A DNA stretch of 64,000 bases from CAWUFC02 sp963921335 (GCA_963921335.3 CAWUFC020000002.1:682001-746000); one strand, 5' to 3'. Numbered from the stretch's first letter, positions 17,410-28,686 are shown. Translations and numbers: made by a program. The notes: generated from the sequence alone by a model not told the origin.

Positions 17410-20400
17410 ATGATGAATTCAAAGGACGCTCACACCACGCCAAGCCATCTGATCATAATCGACGCTGATCTGCCGGATAAACATCTGTTCAAGGCCGCAC
17501 AAGCATCCGACACCGTCGTGGTCGAGATCGACCGTCACAGTGACGGACTGGATCAGCTGGTTGACGTGTTGTCGCAGTTTGAAGGCCTTCAGAGTCTGCA
17601 CATTTTATCCCATGCCTCCGAAGGCACCATTTTCCTGGGCGATGCCCCCATCACCGAGCAAACACTGCGGCAACATCCGGCGATATTCGCGACATTTGAT
17701 GCGGCCATGGCCGATGGTGGCGATGTGCTGTTTTATGGCTGCGACCTGGCCGCCGACGAATCGGGACAAGCCTTACTGACCCTGCTGGCCAGTCGCGCCA
17801 ACGTCGATGTGGCGGCCTCTACAGACGCCACAGGCGCAGCGGCACTTGGGGGTAACTGGGCGATGGAATTCAGCACGGGTGGCATCGAGGCTCAATCTCC
17901 AATCACAGCACTAGCCACACAGCAGTTTACGGGTCTGCTCTCAGGCAACAGTGCCCCTGTGGTCACCGGCGTACCCGGCGTGATCACACTGCTCGAAGAT
18001 GAGGCGGTTCAACTTGATCTCAGCGGCGTGAAGATCACCGACGCCGATGGGGATCTTATTACACTGACGCTGAGCGTGGACGCGGGCAATCTTAGCGCCG
18101 CCGCTGAATTCCTGGGCACTCAGGCGGGTGTGACCACCAGTCAGGTAGACGCTCAAAGCATTACCCTGGTCGGCAGTGCCACCGATATCAGTGCCGCCCT
18201 GGATGGCACGAATATCATTGAGTACGCCGGCGAATCAAATGCCTTTGGCAGTAATGCCGCCACATTGAGCGTTGCCGTAGAAGATTCGCAGGATTCAATC
18301 GGCACGGCAGCCAACGCCACCATCAGTATTACCGGTGTAAACGATGCGCCAGTAGTGACGCTCAGGTCATTTGTGGAATGGAGCATTGTTGCTGCCGGTG
18401 CATTCGGCCATTCAGCGCCTTGGATCCAAAGCATAGACACAATAGAAGGCGAAGCACTCAGCTCGGTCACGTTGCAGATTTTGGGCCTGCAAAATAGCGA
18501 CCAGGATGAAATTATTATTGATGGTTCTTGGGTTCCGGTCACTACAACTATCGGAGCAACCAATGCTTCAGGTGGCAACCTGGCTTACGCTGTGAGCTAT
18601 AGCGCAGGTGTTTCCACCATCACTTTGACCGGCGCTGGCGGCGGGACCTTACCGCTGGGCTTTGGAAACTTCGCACTCGACTACGTCACTTACGAAGATA
18701 CCAGCTCTGGCACCCGCATATTCACCGCTACAGAGGTTGTCGACGCAGGCGGCACCGCCAACGGCGGCGAGAATCGCTGGACTAACAACGAAAGCACCAT
18801 CCAGCTGACCTTGTTCAACCCCAATGACCCCAGAGTCAGCGATGCGCTGCAAGCATCCAGCGAAGATGTCCAGTTTCAGTTATCTCCACTAAAGATTAAT
18901 CCTGTGATGGACACGGTTGATTCAGACGCGCTGGAGTACATCACACTAAGCGCCATTAATGGTGGCACTCTCTTCATGACTGGCACACCCACTGGTGGCA
19001 CCGCTACAGACTCATCACCTCTTGTATCTAAGAATACTGCGCTGTCGGCGGGCGATAAGATCAACCTGGCGGATATCACGCTGGTTCAGTTTACGCCAGA
19101 GCTGAATTCAACCAGCGATGCCAGCATTGTCTACACCGCTACCGATGCAGGCGGTGACACGTCTGTACCCGCTACCTTCACCATCACACTAGCCGCGGTG
19201 AATGACCCACCCACAGATATCGACATTACCGCAGCTTCTATCAATACCAGTGAAACCGACATCAATACCGAGATCGGCACTCTCTCAACCATCGATGTGG
19301 ATTCCAATGCCTTCACGTATTCATTGGTCAGCGGCGCTGGCGATGACGACAACGCACTGTTCAATATTGACGGCGACAGCCTGCGCACTAACGCAGGCAC
19401 TGCGCCAGGCAGTTACGGCGTCCGAATCAACACTAACGACGGCGATATCGATTTCTCCGAAGCGTTTACCATCACCGTAATCAACGATTTACCCACGGTC
19501 ACGGATGGCAATATCGCCCTCACCTCGTCCGGTAGGGGTAGCGGCGGCACCTACATTATTGGCGATACCGTCACAGCACTGTGGAACAACACAGCGGGCG
19601 GCGACAATAACAATGACATCGCCTCAGTCACCGTCGACTTCTCTGCGTTCGGCGGAGGTGCCACTGTGGCGGCAGCAAATTCCGCAGGCACATGGACAGC
19701 CAGCTACACACTGACATCAGCCAGCATCGACGCCAACAACCTTAATATCTTGGTAACCGCGACCGATAGCAATGGCAAGAGTAAGAGCACAGCAGACAGC
19801 AGCAATGTGTCTGTTGACCTTATCGCTCCAGAAGTCAGCGACAACAACATTGAGGTCAGCGGCGATAGCGATGGCACTTTTATCATCGGCGACACCGTCT
19901 CAGTAGCCTGGGACAATACCGACAGTGGTGACGATAACGCCGACATTGCTGCTGCAACCGTGGATTTTTCCGCCTTTGGTGGTGGCGCAGCCGTAGCCGC
20001 ATCCAATTCAGGCGGCGTTTGGACTGCCACGTATACGCTGACCCAGGGCTTTATCGATAGCACCAATCTCAACGTAGCCCTCACTGCCACGGACAACTCT
20101 GGAAACTCCTCCACCACTGCGGACAGCAGCAACAGCAGCGTAGATACGCGCCCTCCCCAGATCAGCACTGACAATACTAGCCTCAGTGGTGCAAGCGGTA
20201 CCGATGGCACATTTATCGCAGGCGACACGGTCTCTGTGACCTGGAACAACACCGCCAGTGGCAATAATAATCCAGACATCACCTCTGTCATGGTGGACCT
20301 GTCTGCCTTTGGCGGCGGCAATACCGTCGCAGCACTGAATACAGCTGACAGTTGGACTGCCACTTACACGCTCACAGGCAGCGAAGGTATCAGCGGCGAC

Positions 20401-23400
20401 AACCTCAACGTCAGCGTACTGGCGATCGATGACGCATCCAATGCTACCTCAATCGGGGGAAACAATAATGCCAGTGTGGACAGCATCAGGCCCACTCTCA
20501 GCGGGTTTAGCAGTACCACCCCTGACGGCAGTTATTCTGTGGGCGATTCCATCAGCCTCACCGCCACGCTCAGCGAGCCGGTGGCGGCGGGAAGCGGTAT
20601 CACGGTCACTTTAGACACCGGTGCCACTGTGGCCTTATCCACCGGCACGGCCAGTGACACTCTGACCGGCACCTATGTAGTGAGTGTCGGCGAAATTAGT
20701 GCCGATCTAGCGGTGAACAGTTTTGCAATTGACAGCGTGATCGATGCCGCTGGCAACACAATGATTACAACAACTGTACCGGCAGCTAACCTTGCCAGCA
20801 GCAGCGCTATTGCAATCATCAACAGCGCACCCACCGTCACTGGGGCTCCGAGCAGCATCGGCTCTATTCTCGAAGACAGCCTCAGTGATATCGACCTCAG
20901 CGATCTCACTTTCAGTGATGTAGAAAATGATGCGCTCACCATCACGTTGACCGTCAATTCAGGGCTTTTCGCAGAGCCTGCGAACGGCGACAGCGTCGGT
21001 GACGGGGTGACAGCGATAAAAGTCGACAACACCACACTGAGTCTGTCGGGCAGCGCCAGTGACATTAACAGTTACCTGGATAACGCCAGCAACATTCGCT
21101 ACACCGGCGCAGAAAACGCCTATGGCGACAATGCAGCCACCCTGACTCTAGGCGCGGCTGACAGCGCCAGCAGCCTAACCACAGACCCTGAAATCGCACT
21201 CAATATCATCGCTGTAAATGATCGCCCCACCCTGCAGGGTACAGCCACATTGACCCAGACGGAGGATGCGCCTGCCACCGCTTTGAACCTATCCAACATT
21301 CTGGTAGCAGACGTCGATAGCGCCAGCGATATTGTCTTAACGCTAAATATCGCTGACACATCGGCGAACTTAACGGCGGTTGGTGCCGGCGGCGCCGTGA
21401 GCGATGTCGAGGTGGAGCAAGTCAACGCTTATACCGTGACGCTCACTGGCACTATGTCTGAGCTGAATACGTATCTTGCCAGCAATGGCGCCAGCGACAT
21501 CCTCTACACGACTCGCTTAAACGGCGACAAAAACGATGAGCTGAGTATCGTTGCCAACGACGGCAGTCTGGATTCACTGACTAAACCGCTTACGATCACG
21601 GTCGCAGCAGTCGATGACGCACCCTCGGATATTGGCTTAAGCGCGGCGAGTATCAATCAGAGCCAGGGCGCCGATAGCACAGTCGGCGTACTCTCCAGCA
21701 CCGACGTAGATTCGAGTAGTTACACTTACACGCTCATCAGCGGCGCTGGTGATGACGACAACGCACTGTTCCGCATCAGCGGCAACAGTCTGATTGCCAA
21801 TGACGCGACCGCTATGGCTCCGGGCGACTACACTGTGCGCGTAAACACCAACGACGGCAGCAATGACTATGCGAAGGCATTCGTCATTACTGTTGTGGAT
21901 GACATTGACCCAACGGTTGCAGACAGCAATATCCGCGTATCTGGCGCCAGCGGCAGCGACGACACTTTTGTTACAGGTGATACGGTCTCGGTGCAGTGGG
22001 ACAACACTGCCAGCGGTGACAACAATACCGATATTGACTCAGTCACCGTCGATTTTTCGGCCTTTGGGGGCGGCGCCTTCGCAGCAGCCAACAACACAGC
22101 AAACATCTGGAGCGCAACCTATACCCTGACAGAAGGTCATATCGACGCCGAAGACATCAATGTGGCCCTCACCGCAACCGACAGCGCAGGCAATGCAAGC
22201 CGCACAGTCGATAGCAGTGACAACGCGGTAGACAACGAGACGCCCTCACTTTCAACAGATGCAATCACTCTCAGCGGCGCCAGCGGCACTGATGGCATCT
22301 TTATCATCGGTGACAGGGTGAGTGTCACATGGGACAACAGCTCCACCACAGGGGACGGCAATGACGATATTGTATCGGTCATTGTTGACCTGTCTGCTTT
22401 TGGGGGCCCGCCGATAGCGTTGCGACCAGCAAAGATGGTGGCAATAGCTTTTTCAGCAGCTACTTACTCACCGGTGCAGAGGCTATTAGCAGCGACGGTC
22501 TGAACGTGAGTCTGCTGATTAGCGACGACGCTTCTACTACTGCGATGCTGACCGGCGCTAATGACGCCTCTGTCGACGCGACACGACCCATACTAACCAG
22601 CTTTAGCACCAATGCCGACGACGACAGCTACAGGCTTGGCGACAGCATAGACATCACCGCGGCGATTAATGAAACCGTGCAAGCGGGCAGCAGCATCATC
22701 GCGACACTCGATACCGGGGCGACGGTGGTACTGTCGACAGACACTGGGGGTAACCAGCTCAGCGGCAGTTATATCGTGGCCGCTGATGAGAACAGCACCG
22801 ACCTGACGGTGAACAGTTATGCCATCACCGGCGTTAACGATCTGGCCGGCAATGCCATGACCACCACAGCCATACCTGCTGCAAACCTGGCCCTGAGCAG
22901 CGACATCGTCATCGACACCATCGCCCCTGACACCACCATCACTGACATCACGTTGTCAGCCGATAGCGGTGCGGATGATAGCGATTTCAAAACCAACGTC
23001 GCATTGCAAACTATCTCTGCTACCTTGAGCCAAACACTGCAGTCTGGCGACGTGTTGCTTGGCTCTGTTGATGGCGGAACAAGCTGGACCGATATCAGCG
23101 ATCAGGTAACTGACTCTGACATTCGTTGGACGGGCGTTACCCTGACTGGAGCCAGCGCGATCGCTTTCAGGGTGGAGGACGCCACCGGCAACAGCGGCGC
23201 TACTGCCTCAGTCAACTATACGATAGACACTACCTCCCCTGCGGCACCTAAGGTAGCGACCCCGGATGCGCCAGCACAGGCGCGGGTGACGGCACTCATA
23301 GAGGGCGCTCATCCAGACGATGGCACCACGGTGAGTCTCTACCTCGATAGCGACAATGACGGCGAAGCCGACGACACAACCGTGATCGACACTGCGCTCG

Positions 23401-24883
23401 TGACCGATGGCGCATGGTCTGTCAGCGCCCCATTGAATATCCGCAGCGACAATAACTTTGTTCTGATCGCGACCGACGAGGCTGGCAATAGCTCAGTGCC
23501 CAGCGATGTTCCCACCATCACAGAGAATACGCCTGCGCCAGTACCCCCCCGACTGCCACGCCGGAACCGGAAACGAGCGAACCCCAGATCGAAATTGTCG
23601 ATGGCGTGCAAAAAAGCACAGAGACCATTACCAACCAGGATGGTTCGACCACTCAAGTGGTTACGGTAGAGCCCGTCGCGTCAGAGCAAGGCGACAACGG
23701 GGACGATGACGATGGTCTGGCAGATATACCGCTGGGTTCATCTGAGGATAGCGCCAACACCACGATTGTGAGCCTGCCGGAAGGGGTTGGTCTCATCGCG
23801 CGAGGCGACCCCACTCCGCGTAGCGGCGAAGAGGCCATCGAGGTACTGGCTTCCTTGACAAGCGCCGTGATCTCCCAAGAGAGTACGCTAGAGATTCTGC
23901 AGCAGGCTCAGCAGTTCTTCACAGCGGAAGACGATGACAACCCGACACCGCTGCTACTCAGTACGGTGGAGCTCACCTTCGCCGAAGACGCTGGCGAAGC
24001 ACCAGCGTCCATTGAGATTCAGGGCAGCAGCAGTGACGCTGTTGGTGAAGCACTGATCATTGACGCCAGCCAACTACCTGCTGGCACGCAACTGTCGCTG
24101 AACGACGTGGCGTTTGCAGTCATTATCGGCCCGGCAACCCTGCGCGGTGGCGAGGGTGCCAACGTTGTTTTCGCTGGTGAGGGCAGCCAGGACATTCTGC
24201 TTGGTGAAGACGACGACGAACTGCACGGCGGCGATGGTGACGATATTATTGGCTCTGAGGGCGGCGACGACCTGCTGTTTGGCGACAATGGTAATGACAC
24301 GCTGTTCGGCGGTGATGGGGCTGACCTGCTGCACGGCGGCGCGGGGTTCGACCTCATCCGCTACGAAGGCACCGCTGCTGATTACATAATTGAGCAAGAA
24401 TACGCAGCCGTCACTATCAGCTCACGAATCGACCCCAGCGATCGAGATACCCTGATTAACATTGAGCAAATCAGCTTTGCAGACTCTGATATGGACATCA
24501 GTTATCCGCAAAAGCTGGAGCAGATTGCCACCCTATACCGCCAGATTTTTGATCGCCAGGCGGACTTTGCAGGTTTCCAATACTGGGCTGAACGCTCTGT
24601 TACCACCGACAGCTTGCAGCAGGTGGCAGTAGACTTTTTATGGAGTGATGAGGCCAGAGACTTGTACGGTCTGGATATCTCCCTGCTTGATGACGCCGGC
24701 GCCATTGATTTCATCTATCAAGCTATTCTGGGGCGCGAACATGATGAGAGCGGCAAAGCCTACTGGCTTGGTCAACTGACAGCGGGAGAAAGCCTGGAGG
24801 CGATCGCCGAGGACTTCCTTTATTCAGAGGAATATCTGGCAGCTGCGGTGGGCTACCAGGATTGGGATTTTCTCATCGGATAA
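17410..24883 (+). CDS. Giant secreted DUF4347/Ig-like/RTX/DUF4214 surface protein, broken by two frameshifts
   Basis: One gene of about 2491 codons when two indels are repaired. Residues about 13-180 form a DUF4347 domain (FYGCDLAADESG). Then come cadherin/VCBS-like units, including two GAGDDDNALF modules, and at least five Ig-like repeats marked by DTVSVTWDN and SAFGG. Further bacterial Ig-like units follow, then RTX nonapeptides (GGDGDDIIG, GGDGADLLHGG, about 24220-24350) and DUF4214 repeats (LYRQIFDRQADFAGFQYW) to the end. This is the architecture of type I-secreted, calcium-binding adhesins. Frame 1 ends at 22503, and an extra G in the run 22402-22406 restores the repeat. Frame 2 ends at 23669, and an extra C in 23544-23550 joins it to the last frame. 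ATG 17413 is an alternative start. Confidence 0.85.
19500..22500 (+). repeat. Tandem and interspersed Ig-like coding repeats
   Basis: Five related units of roughly 330 bases begin near 19505, 19845, 20165, 21925 and 22255. Each contains GDTVSVTWDNTASG-like and VDFSAFGGG-like segments and ends near ATDSAGN. Between the third and fourth lie different cadherin-like and Ig-like modules. The similarity is at protein level with many synonymous changes, which indicates old duplications. The fifth copy carries the first frameshift. Confidence 0.8.
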
Positions 24884-24910
24884 AGCGCCCTGAACAGGTG
24901 AAAGGCGCTT
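24883..24910 (+). terminator. Possible hairpin after surface protein gene
   Basis: A 7-bp inverted repeat, AAGCGCC at 24883-24889 and GGCGCTT at 24904-24910, with a 14-base loop, directly follows the stop codon. No T tract follows, so it may stabilise the 3' end or act with Rho rather than as an intrinsic terminator. Confidence 0.3.
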
Positions 24911-24978
24911 CGCACTAGCCTCCCACTTTGCAGATTCGCGCCCTATAATGGGGCTATCCCGAGCTTCGAGATAGCCCT

Positions 24979-26289
24979 ATGCGACTGCTTATCCCCGTTG
25001 TTATCGCCCTACTCTCCGCCTGCAACAGCACGCCACAGGCCACACAGGCCTTCGAACCCTTCACCGTTGCCGTTATACCTGATACCCAGAACTACCTCAG
25101 CTACAAGCACCAGAAAGAAGAAGGCTTTGCCCTGGACGCCGATGAGCTGTTTATGGAGCAAATGCGCAGCATCGCCGCTCGCAGCGCTGCCAATGGCGGT
25201 GATATCGCCTTTGTGACTGCGGTCGGCGATGCCTGGCAACACCAGAGCCTGGACATGGACCCGGAGCACGCCGAGCGCGGTTTCAAGGCTATTCCCAACC
25301 CCTACTTTGCCAGTGAACTGGCGCCGTCCCGCAAAACTGTCACCCGCGAATTACCTGCCGCCATCGCCGGCTATCGACTGCTGGCCAAGGCTGATATTCC
25401 CTTCGGCGTGGCGCCCGGCAATCACGACTACGACGCCATGTGGAGTGCCGAGGGCTTTCCTCCCAACATGAGCCTGAAGCCGCAAGAGATCACCATGACG
25501 CCCGAGGCATTGGGCATGCTGCATATCGGTGGCCTGGATAACTTCAGATCGGTGTTTGGTGATGACAGTGGCTTTTTCAAGGGCAAAGACTGGTATGTGG
25601 CCAGCTTTCGCGGCGGTGCCAACGCCGCGCAGATCTTTGAAGCAGGCGGTTACCGGTTCCTGAACATTACCCTGGAGATGGCCGCAGACAACGAGGTGTT
25701 GGCCTGGGCCAGTTCAGTGATCGGGAGCTACCCTGGCCTGCCCACCATGATTACCACCCACGATTACCTGGATACCAACGGCGCGAGGCGGGCCAACCCC
25801 ATCGTCGACCTGCCAAGGATTGATCCAGAGGGCCACAATACTGCCGAGCAGGTTTGGGACAATCTGATCAGCCAGCACGACCAGATATTCATGGTCTTGT
25901 GCGGCCACCATCACGGCCAGTCGCGCCGGGTGGACAAAAACCAGTTTGGCCACGAGGTCTACCAGATTCTGGCGGACTACCAGGATCGCGGACAAGCCGG
26001 ACTCGATGCCAGTCAGCCCCTGCACCCCCTGTTGCGTGCACCGGTCGGTATCGGTGACGGCTGGTTCCGGCTCATGGAGTTTAATCTGGGAAGCGATCAG
26101 CCTTATATCCAGGTGCAAACCTGGTCCAGCCACTACCGCGCTCACGCCGGCGAGCTCAAACAGTATGGCCAATGGTACAAAGGCCGCACCTACGGTGACA
26201 TGAGTGATGAGGAATTTCTCGCCACGGAAGAATTTCGTATTGAACTCCCAGATTTCAGGGAACGTTTTGGCCCGCCCAGGGTCTACTAA
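24979..26289 (+). CDS. Metallophosphoesterase lipoprotein
   Basis: A 436-residue calcineurin-like phosphoesterase. The N-terminus is a lipoprotein signal peptide with lipobox LLSAC (Cys about residue 15), placing it in the outer or inner membrane facing the periplasm. Metal-binding motifs are IPDTQN (D-x-H/Q type), FVTAVGDAW (GD-x), PGNHDYD (GNHD), TTHDYLD and LCGHHHGQ (GHxH). Extracellular members act on phosphomonoesters or nucleotides. It starts 95 bases after the surface protein, and the redoxin gene begins two bases after its stop, so the two are likely coupled. Confidence 0.9.
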   Translation: MRLLIPVVIALLSACNSTPQATQAFEPFTVAVIPDTQNYLSYKHQKEEGFALDADELFMEQMRSIAARSAANGGDIAFVTAVGDAWQHQSLDMDPEHAERGFKAIPNPYFASELAPSRKTVTRELPAAIAGYRLLAKADIPFGVAPGNHDYDAMWSAEGFPPNMSLKPQEITMTPEALGMLHIGGLDNFRSVFGDDSGFFKGKDWYVASFRGGANAAQIFEAGGYRFLNITLEMAADNEVLAWASSVIGSYPGLPTMITTHDYLDTNGARRANPIVDLPRIDPEGHNTAEQVWDNLISQHDQIFMVLCGHHHGQSRRVDKNQFGHEVYQILADYQDRGQAGLDASQPLHPLLRAPVGIGDGWFRLMEFNLGSDQPYIQVQTWSSHYRAHAGELKQYGQWYKGRTYGDMSDEEFLATEEFRIELPDFRERFGPPRVY

Positions 26290-26291
26290 GC

Positions 26292-26927
26292 ATGCTCAAG
26301 AAGATTCTGCTCACAATTCCCCTGCTTCTCCTCGCTGGAGGCATGGGCATTTACCTGTATCAGGACAATCTGAAGCAAGCCGCCTACGCCAAAATCACAG
26401 AGAACATGTTTGTCGCGGATGACAGCGACAACTTTGACCCCGGGCTCGCCATTGGTGAGGCTTTTCCGGCGCTGCGGACCAGCTTCCAGGGACAGATCAT
26501 CAGTGATATGGGGCAGTTCATCGCCGATAAGGGCATGATTTTTATCGCTAATCGCTCAGTCGACTGGTGACCCTACTGCATGAAGCAGCTGGTCCAGCTG
26601 CAAGAACATCTGGAACAATTTGAAGCGGCGGGCATCGCTGTGGTGGGCATGACCTACGACGCCCCGGAGCTACAACAGGCTTTTGTTGAACAGAGCGGCA
26701 TTCGTTACCCACTGTTGTCCGATATCGACGCTGCCAGCGTCAAGGCCCTGGACATTCTCAATACCGAATACCAGCCCGGCGACGGCGCCTATGGTATTCC
26801 CTACCCGGGTATCTACGTGGTGGACGACAACATGGTAATTGTCGGCAAGATTTTCCTGGAACCCTACTCGGTTCGAGTGGAGGCAAAAGCGGTGCTGGAC
26901 TACGCAAGCAGCGTACTCAGTAACTAG
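26292..26927 (+). CDS. AhpC/TSA-type thioredoxin-fold selenoprotein (in-frame UGA, UxxC)
   Basis: A 211-residue redoxin if the TGA at 26568-26570 is read as selenocysteine (residue 93). Both sides are in the same frame, giving ANRSVDW-U-PYCMKQL, where relatives have a CxxC redox motif after W. Residues 5-22 form an N-terminal membrane anchor or signal. The downstream part has AhpC/TSA features: VVGMTYDAPEL, then YPLLSDID, and a cis-proline-like IPYPGIYVVD. A SECIS-like hairpin follows the TGA. Translation stopping at the TGA would yield a 92-residue fragment without the redox centre. It is coupled to the phosphoesterase lipoprotein, so a periplasmic-side thiol or peroxide function is likely. 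The alternative is a nonsense mutation of a Cys codon. Confidence 0.8.
26568..26601 (+). promoter_or_regulatory. UGA codon with bacterial SECIS-like hairpin
   Basis: The TGA at 26568-26570 is followed by a perfect hairpin: GCAGCTG at 26585-26591, loop GTC, CAGCTGC at 26595-26601. If the last G-C pair opens, the loop reads GGUCC, close to the GGUCU loop of E. coli fdhF that SelB recognises. The loop begins about 20 bases after the UGA, within the 16-37 base range described for bacterial SECIS elements. Function is inferred. Confidence 0.65.
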
Positions 26928-27397
26928 AAGTCCGCCATATCCTCGTCGTCACCAAAGTCATCTTCCTCTGGATTGCCCAGCGGCGCTTCGATGCCGTGCT
27001 GCTTGTTGCATTCCCGCACTTCGTCCTGGGCAGCGAGGTAATCCGCTGCCAGCTGTCGCTTGTAGCCCAGAATCTCAAACACACTGGCGTCTTCGGGCGC
27101 GTATAACCAGGCGCTGCCCGCATCCACGGTGGTCTGCCCCATCTCGCGGGCACAGACATGGAGAGGTAACACTTCCTGCACCACTTCACGGGTCCCCGGG
27201 CGATACATCAGAATCTCTTTGGTGTCGTCAAAGTAAAGCAGGTCAAACTGGCCGTCGCCGGTGTAATCCTGGGCGCACAGCTCATAGATAAACCAGGTAT
27301 CGCAGGCCAGCTTACCTTTGCCATTTTGGGTAGGGCGCTCCTCGAGGCCGCCACAGCCCGCCAACAGCAGTGCTGCCAGTAGTGTCCATTGCTTCAT
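26924..27397 (-). CDS. Small lipoprotein with calcium-binding-like motif
   Basis: A 157-residue predicted lipoprotein: signal peptide with lipobox LLLAGC, then a Cys-rich globular region and an acidic tail (GNPEEDDFGDDEDMADF). The segment DYTGDGQFDLLYFDD resembles FG-GAP or EF-hand-like D-x-x-G-D-G-x-x-D calcium sites. Four cysteines after the lipid-modified one (CDTWF, LCAQD, HVCAR, RECNK) could form disulfides. I do not recognise the family. It converges with the selenoprotein gene, overlapping it by four bases, and is four bases upstream of the MBL-fold reading on the same strand. Confidence 0.75.
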   Translation of the reverse strand: MKQWTLLAALLLAGCGGLEERPTQNGKGKLACDTWFIYELCAQDYTGDGQFDLLYFDDTKEILMYRPGTREVVQEVLPLHVCAREMGQTTVDAGSAWLYAPEDASVFEILGYKRQLAADYLAAQDEVRECNKQHGIEAPLGNPEEDDFGDDEDMADF

Positions 27398-27401
27398 TGA
27401 T

Positions 27402-28145
27402 TCAGTTGCGCCTTACTTGTTCGATCAGATGCTCGCCTTCAATCACGCTGCCGTGACCCGGATACACCGCCTGTATCTGCAGCTCGGACAGTTGTCTCAG
27501 ACTGTGTCGGGTTTGCAGGGGATTGGAATATATAGAGGGCAGCACCAGTCGGCGCTGCTTACCACTGCCTAATAGGGTATCACCGGACACAAGGCTTTCG
27601 CTAGCGTGGTGGTAGTAGCAACTGTCCCAGGAGTGCCCCGGTGTATGTAATACCTGCCAGTCAGCAAAGCCAGGCAGCGCTTGCCGGTGGCGCAGACGAT
27701 GATCTTCTCTCAGCCGTCCTGCCCGCGTTACCACTCCATGATGCTCATCGTATTGAGGCTGCTCTTTTGCCCGGCGATCCCGGTCCGGGTTCAGATACAT
27801 CTCCCAGGCCCTGCCGCGAAACGCCTCGCGAAAGGAGGTCGCTATTCGAAACAGTGGGCCGGTAGGATCATTGAGTATCTTGTGATGTGCCAGGCGGGAT
27901 GAATGCGGGATCGCGATCTACGACCGGCATATTCGGGCCAGCTCGGCAATGCCGCCCATATGGTCGGGATCATCATGGGTGCTAAGCACCAGCGCCACTT
28001 CACTGATATCCCTTTGCAGTTGCGACTCAATAAATCCGAGTACCTGGCGGTGGCAACGGCTGGCCACATCGATCACTAGCAAGTGATCGTCATACGCCAC
28101 CACATAGCTGTTAACCAATCGGGTTTTTACCTGGTGAATCTGCAC
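27402..28145 (-). pseudogene. MBL-fold metallohydrolase interrupted by in-frame amber codon
   Basis: A 247-codon metallo-beta-lactamase-fold gene. The zinc-binding motif is STHDDPDHMGG (T-H-x-x-x-D-H). Later elements are HTPGHSWDSCY and GDTLLG, and the last His is in VYPGHGSVIEG. A TAG at 27918-27920 interrupts the frame after ELARICRS, and the same frame continues with IAIPHSSRL through all remaining motifs. This is therefore a nonsense change, not a frameshift. The N-terminal fragment alone lacks the second half of the metal site. A CAG-to-TAG transition would explain it. Glyoxalase II-like or lactonase-like roles are possible for an intact version. Confidence 0.8.
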
Positions 28146-28367
28146 GTCAGCCTGTCATCTGAACGTCATCGAAGCTCTTTATTATAACCCTCATCGGATC
28201 GGTCCCCGTTGTTTTCGTAACTTTGGCATGTTTTCTGCAAAACACTTTACAGGACGCTTGCGCGGCACGCCTTTTTGCATAAAATGCCGCCCGCGTGCCA
28301 CACAATGGTGCGGCACCTGGACTGAAACGAACAGATTTAGTGCACAGACAGCCAATGGAGCTACAGC

Positions 28368-28649
28368 ATGAACACTGAAAACAACACAACTGCCGACAAT
28401 GGAATCCGCAGCCGCGCCCAGCGGGCAATTGGCGATCTGGTCATGGCGGAACTGTTTCTGGTTCAGGCAACCATTGAAAGTGCCAATGCCCTCGGTGAAG
28501 GCTGGACAGGACTGCGCGAGCAGTTGGACAGCGACATCACCAACAAGGAAGACTTTCGCAGCTTCCTAGAGCGCACCCGCAATGAGCTGGTTGAACCCTA
28601 CTCAACGCGCTTTAAGTTTCTGCGCGACAGTCAGATCAACACAGACTAA
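28368..28649 (+). CDS. Hypothetical protein
   Basis: A 93-residue soluble, mostly helical protein with no signal peptide. Its N-terminal half has an alternating hydrophobic/charged pattern (AIGDLVMAELFLVQATIESA) that could form an amphipathic helix or coiled coil; the C-terminus is charged. I do not recognise a family. A promoter is plausible in the 222-base gap upstream, and the next small gene begins 37 bases downstream, preceded by AGGAGG. Confidence 0.7.
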   Translation: MNTENNTTADNGIRSRAQRAIGDLVMAELFLVQATIESANALGEGWTGLREQLDSDITNKEDFRSFLERTRNELVEPYSTRFKFLRDSQINTD

Positions 28650-28686
28650 AGCGCGGTTATAATGTCGCCTCTTAGCAGGAGGCATT

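Noticed and set aside
19500..22500. Regularly spaced repeats that might be taken for a CRISPR or satellite array
   Set aside because: The repeats are about 330 bases, in frame and diverge at synonymous positions; they code for Ig-like domains.
22503..23669. The middle and last parts of the surface protein as separate genes
   Set aside because: Neither has its own start signals, the repeat units continue across the breaks, and single-base corrections in homopolymers join them.
27918..27920. TAG as a pyrrolysine codon
   Set aside because: MBL-fold enzymes are not known Pyl proteins and no pyl gene is visible; a simple nonsense change or error is more likely.
28255..28320. GGCACGC/GCGTGCC inverted repeat upstream of 28368 as a terminator or small RNA
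   Set aside because: The stem is only seven pairs with a long loop and no T tract; chance in GC-rich sequence is enough to explain it.
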